Below are positions 61,339 through 64,000 of a DNA stretch of 64,000 nucleotides, piece after piece. Below the pieces are notes generated by a model. The model ran no database searches. It worked only from the letters and a program-made list of their open reading frames with translations, and was not told where the DNA came from. How positions within the stretch are numbered: the stretch's first letter is position 1; each line of letters starts with the position of its first letter. Origin of the DNA: Vicingus serpentipes (GTDB lineage: Bacteria > Bacteroidota > Bacteroidia > Flavobacteriales_E > Vicingaceae); contig NZ_VOOS01000003.1 of the NCBI RefSeq assembly GCF_007993035.1, positions 399,501-463,500 of the forward strand, written 5' to 3'. A program made the translations under genes and the position numbers.

Positions 61339-61866
61339 ATGTCATTCAATAGCCATAATTCTGATAATATCGAAATTAAACCTCGCTTTAAATTAATCTC
61401 TAGTTTTTCTGAAAAAGATATTTTGGATAAAATAAAATTGGCTATTCCTGAACAGGATAAAATAGAGGGAATAGCCAAAGGAAATCATGTTTTTTTAAAT
61501 ATTCCAGCTCATAATCAACATTACTGGTCTCCATCTATGGAAGTAATAGTGGAAGAATATGATGATGATATAAATAAAACAAGTATAAGGTGTCTTTTAG
61601 GGCCTCGACAAACCGTATGGATGATGTTGATGTTTTTTTATATTGCGGTTGGTGTACTTGGTTTTTTTGGAGGGATTTATGGTTTGGCAAAATGGAACTT
61701 AGGTAAAGAAACTATGCTCTTGTGGACAATGCCTTTAGCTTTGATTTTATTTGCTTTAATCTATTTTACTGCTAAATATGGTCAGCGAAAAGGAAGGGAT
61801 CAAATGTTGTATTTGGTTAGTTTTCTTTATCATTCAATTGATGACAAAGAAATAATAAGGCTTTAG
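61339..61866 (+). CDS. unrecognised membrane protein with two helices
   Basis: A 175-residue protein. The first 95 residues are soluble (KPRFKLISSFSEKDILDKIKLAIPEQDKIEGIAKGNHVFLNI, then HYWSPSMEVIVEEYDDD) and end in SIRCLLGPRQTVW, a block seen in similar Flavobacteriia proteins. Two membrane helices follow (MMLMFFYIAVGVLGFFGGIYGL and LWTMPLALILFALIYFTA), then a short charged end. I cannot name the family. It overlaps the convergent DUF1573 gene by four bases. Confidence 0.65.
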   Translation: MSFNSHNSDNIEIKPRFKLISSFSEKDILDKIKLAIPEQDKIEGIAKGNHVFLNIPAHNQHYWSPSMEVIVEEYDDDINKTSIRCLLGPRQTVWMMLMFFYIAVGVLGFFGGIYGLAKWNLGKETMLLWTMPLALILFALIYFTAKYGQRKGRDQMLYLVSFLYHSIDDKEIIRL

Positions 61867-62297
61867 TTTGAATTATATTTTGCTTTAGTTTCTTTTGATG
61901 CTTTAACTGTTCCTTTAAAAATAATCGTTTTGTTTATTTTTAAGTTGTTATTTTCTTTTGAAAGGAAAGTTAAATGAATAGGTCTTTCTTGAAAACCAAT
62001 TTTATCTTTAGTATCGAAATGAACAATTATTTTGTAGGGCTTATTTGGAGTGATGTTTTCTTTAGGAATTTCTACTGAAGTACAATCGCAATCAACTTTT
62101 GGAGAGATTAATTGTAATGGAATTTTTCCGTTATAAGTAAAATTATAGGTTAATGTAATTTGATGTCCTTCATCAACCTTCATAAATTTTTGAGTAGGTT
62201 TTTCAAAAATAATATTATCAGAAGTTTGAGAAAAAGAAAAGCCTGCTACTAAAAGTAGTAGCAGGCTTAAACTAAACTTAATAAAGTTACATAACAT
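61863..62297 (-). CDS. secreted DUF1573 protein, short version
   Basis: A 144-residue exported protein with a signal peptide (FIKFSLSLLLLLVAGFSFSQ) and one Ig-like DUF1573 domain: EGHQITLTYNFTYNGKIPLQLI, then VDCDCTSVEIPKENITPNKPYKIIVHFDTKDKIG. The C-x-C pair is the family Cys motif. It lies 16 bases after a second, longer DUF1573 gene on the same strand. Its first 30 codons contain a perfect hairpin that looks like the terminator of the upstream gene, so expression may depend on read-through. Confidence 0.82.
   Translation of the reverse strand: MLCNFIKFSLSLLLLLVAGFSFSQTSDNIIFEKPTQKFMKVDEGHQITLTYNFTYNGKIPLQLISPKVDCDCTSVEIPKENITPNKPYKIIVHFDTKDKIGFQERPIHLTFLSKENNNLKINKTIIFKGTVKASKETKAKYNSN
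62231..62268 (-). terminator. intrinsic terminator-like hairpin inside the second DUF1573 gene
   Basis: A perfect 12-bp inverted repeat (62239-62250 with 62257-62268, 6-base loop), followed on the minus strand by a T-rich tract (complement of 62231-62240). It lies in codons 10-20 of the gene 62297-61863 and about 46 bases after the stop of the upstream DUF1573 gene. Confidence 0.6.
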
Positions 62298-62313
62298 AAC
62301 CTAACCTAATATC

Positions 62314-62781
62314 TTAATTTGCAACTGGAGCACCAGTAGCGTTCTCTTTTACTGGAGTTGTTTTAGGAGCAATAATATTTCCTTTAATTCTAATTACTTT
62401 AGTTGCTTCAGTAGCATTTGAAGTAATTGTAACTGACTTATTAATAGCACCTAATCTCTTAGTGTCATATTTTACCTTAATTACAGATTTTTCACCAGGT
62501 AAAATTGGTTCTTTTGGCCATGTTGGAACTGTACATCCACAACTTCCTCTAGAGTTTGAAATAATTAATGGTTCTTTACCAGTGTTAGTAAATACAAATT
62601 CTCTAACACCATCAGCACCTTGTTCAATTGTACCGTAGTCAATAACTTCAGTCTCAAATGTCATTACTGGTGCATTTGGGTTGTCAATAGTAGTTGCAGC
62701 AGCATCAACTTTAGTGTCTTGTGCTTGCATACCTATAATGGTACAAACAACTAACCCAAACGATAATAATACTTTTTTCAT
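62314..62781 (-). CDS. secreted DUF1573 protein
   Basis: A 155-residue exported protein with a signal peptide (MKKVLLSFGLVVCTIIGMQAQ), an Ala/Thr-rich spacer, and one DUF1573 domain: MTFETEVIDYGTIEQGADGVREFVFTNTGKEPLIISNSRGSCGCTVPTWP, then EKSVIKVKYDTKRLGAINKSVTI. The Cys pair in GSCGCT is the family motif. The function of the domain is unknown, although it is very common in Bacteroidota. ATG 62781 is preferred over the in-frame TTG at 62814, which is the end of the -7 box. It is abundant-looking, with its own promoter. Confidence 0.86.
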   Translation of the reverse strand: MKKVLLSFGLVVCTIIGMQAQDTKVDAAATTIDNPNAPVMTFETEVIDYGTIEQGADGVREFVFTNTGKEPLIISNSRGSCGCTVPTWPKEPILPGEKSVIKVKYDTKRLGAINKSVTITSNATEATKVIRIKGNIIAPKTTPVKENATGAPVAN

Positions 62782-62811
62782 AGTTTTTAGTTTTAATTGA
62801 TTTTTCGTAAA

Positions 62812-62819
62812 CAAACTTA
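62812..62819 (-). promoter_or_regulatory. -7 box of the DUF1573 gene
   Basis: TAAGTTTG on the minus strand. It overlaps the false TTG start at 62814; the real ATG (62781) lies about 24 bases after the expected transcription start. No fitting -33 TTG. Confidence 0.45.
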
Positions 62820-62935
62820 TGGTTAATCTCTTTTGTAATAAATGTTATTAACACTTCTTTAACAAAATGAATATCAACACAACATCGATACTATCTAATA
62901 TTATGCCAAATAATAATTTTCAGCATTATATTCTA

Positions 62936-62966
62936 TTGAATCTTGCATCGTAAAATGTTACATTTG
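62936..62966 (+). promoter_or_regulatory. promoter of valS (TTG-N20-TAnnTTTG)
   Basis: TTG at 62936-62938, 20 bases, then TACATTTG at 62959-62966. A full match to the Bacteroidota consensus. The leader to ATG 63010 would be about 38 bases. Confidence 0.6.
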
Positions 62967-63009
62967 CTGACTTAAAAATACAATAGATTTTATAATTAAT
63001 ACACAAGTA

Positions 63010-64000
63010 ATGGAGATTGCAAAAAACTATTCACCAAAAGATATAGAAAGTAAATGGTATGAATACTGGATGAAAAATGATTTTTTCAGCTCAGTTCCAG
63101 ATGATAGAGAGCCATATACAATTGTAATTCCACCTCCAAATGTTACGGGTGTTTTACATATGGGGCATATGTTAAATAATACAATTCAAGATGTATTGAT
63201 TAGAAAAGCGCGTATGGAAGGGAAGAATGCATGTTGGGTTCCTGGTACTGATCATGCATCTATTGCTACAGAATCAAAAGTGGTAAATCTTTTAAGAGAA
63301 AAAGGTATAAACAAAAGAGATATAGGAAGAGAAAAGTTTTTAGAACATGCATACGAATGGAAGGATAAGTATGGAGGTATTATACTTGATCAATTAAAAA
63401 GATTAGGAGCAAGTTGCGATTGGAATAGAACTCGTTTTACTATGGAACCTAAACTGAATGAAGCTGTAATTCATTCTTTTGTTGAGTTACATAAAAAAGG
63501 ATACATATATAAAGATTGGAAGATTGTAAATTGGGATCCAACAGCCCAAACAACTTTATCTAATGAAGAAGTAATCCGTAAAGATGTTCAGTCTAAATTG
63601 TATCATGTTAAATATAAATTAGCTGATAGTGATGAATACATTGTAATAGCTACAACTCGTCCTGAAACAATAATGGGAGATAGTGCAGTATGTGTTCACC
63701 CAAAAGATGAACGTTACTTTCATTTACATGGTAAAAAAGTAATTGTTCCAATGGTTGGAAGAGAAGTGCCAATTATTTGTGATGATTATATAGATATTGA
63801 GTTTGGGACAGGAATGTTAAAAGTTACTCCAGCACATGATACAAATGATTATGAAATTGGACAACGTCATAATTTAGAAGTGATAGATACTTTTAATGAT
63901 GATGGAACTATTAGTGAGGTTGCAGGAATATTCGTAGGAGAGGATCGTTTTGTTGTTCGTAAAAAAGTAGCTAAATTATTAGAAGAGAAAGGGCAGTTAG
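63010..64000 (+). CDS. valS: valyl-tRNA synthetase, N-terminal 330 residues (cut by window edge)
   Basis: Class I aminoacyl-tRNA synthetase that charges tRNA-Val. Visible are [20 protein letters not shown], the HIGH block in [57 protein letters not shown], and the start of the editing domain with [19 protein letters not shown] and [20 protein letters not shown] (editing-site residues). The rest of the enzyme, including the KMSKS loop, is outside the window. It is divergent from the DUF1573 pair. Confidence 0.97.
   Translation, partial: MEIAKNYSPKDIESKWYEYWMKNDFFSSVPDDREPYTIVIPPPNVTGVLHMGHMLNNTIQDVLIRKARMEGKNACWVPGTDHASIATESKVVNLLREKGINKRDIGREKFLEHAYEWKDKYGGIILDQLKRLGASCDWNRTRFTMEPKLNEAVIHSFVELHKKGYIYKDWKIVNWDPTAQTTLSNEEVIRKDVQSKLYHVKYKLADSDEYIVIATTRPETIMGDSAVCVHPKDERYFHLHGKKVIVPMVGREVPIICDDYIDIEFGTGMLKVTPAHDTNDYEIGQRHNLEVIDTFNDDGTISEVAGIFVGEDRFVVRKKVAKLLEEKGQL

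Noticed and set aside
61107-61478. Minus-strand frame of 123 codons across the aminotransferase start
   Set aside because: It overlaps two well-supported genes in other frames and shows no recognisable motif.
62782-62814. Upstream TTG start for the DUF1573 gene
   Set aside because: It overlaps the -7 box, and ATG 62781 gives a standard signal peptide.

Overview
This 64 kb window looks like chromosomal DNA from a low-GC member of the Bacteroidota, most likely a marine or aquatic Flavobacteriales-type bacterium. The evidence is the LpxC-FabZ fusion, the single-chain SecDF, a PorX-type response regulator with a PglZ domain, a type IX secretion (T9SS) C-terminal signal on a secreted protein, promoters of the Bacteroidota form TTG-N17-21-TAnnTTTG, very few Shine-Dalgarno sites, and a strong A/T bias. 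No phage, insertion sequence, CRISPR array or plasmid gene was seen.

Layout. Positions 1-9.1 kb hold core genes: secDF (cut by the left edge), a T9SS-exported FG-GAP protein, a retropepsin-like protease, tRNA-Gly, malate dehydrogenase, a Glu/Leu-type dehydrogenase and an NhaD antiporter. Positions 9.1-21.6 kb hold the most unusual part, an acylation island with four MBOAT O-acyltransferases. Each is paired with an SGNH or AlgX-like partner. One MBOAT-SGNH pair is a tandem copy of another, and a PAPS-type sulfotransferase lies between the copies; a GT-C-like membrane protein separates the members of the fourth pair. Positions 21.7-23.6 kb hold a GT2 and a GT-C-like membrane protein.

Positions 23.6-36.7 kb hold a 13-gene minus-strand polysaccharide operon. 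It runs from a polyprenyl-phosphate sugar-1-phosphate transferase through Wzm/Wzt export genes, glycosyltransferases, two methyltransferase-like proteins and a dTDP-3-amino-sugar pair (3,4-ketoisomerase plus aminotransferase). Its apparent terminator is embedded in the convergent gene. Positions 36.8-41.8 kb hold an O-antigen ligase/polymerase, two GT4 enzymes, a Cys-rich membrane protein and alanine dehydrogenase. Together these genes could build, export, O-acylate, sulfate and anchor a cell-surface polysaccharide.

Positions 41.9-51.5 kb hold tsaE, porX, a SAMHD1-like HD protein, a TIMP-like secreted protein, an LTA-synthase-like sulfatase-fold enzyme and the operon lpxD-lpxC/fabZ-lpxA-efp. 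Positions 51.6-64 kb hold an outer-membrane beta-barrel protein, a TatA-like protein, a Ca/Na exchanger, a CAP plus OmpA-like fusion, a UMF1-type MFS transporter, L-2-hydroxyglutarate oxidase, small conserved proteins, an aspartate-type aminotransferase, two DUF1573 proteins and the start of valS.

Start codons and promoters had to be read together. Several apparent TTG starts are really the TTTG end of a -7 promoter box, and the true ATG lies downstream. Other genes (at 30511, 36695, 47585, 53622 and 57306) seem to use TTG genuinely. No stretch over 300 bases lacks a gene. The longest gaps (6227-6427, 62820-63009, 59306-59498) hold only promoter or terminator elements, plus one doubtful 24-codon ORF.
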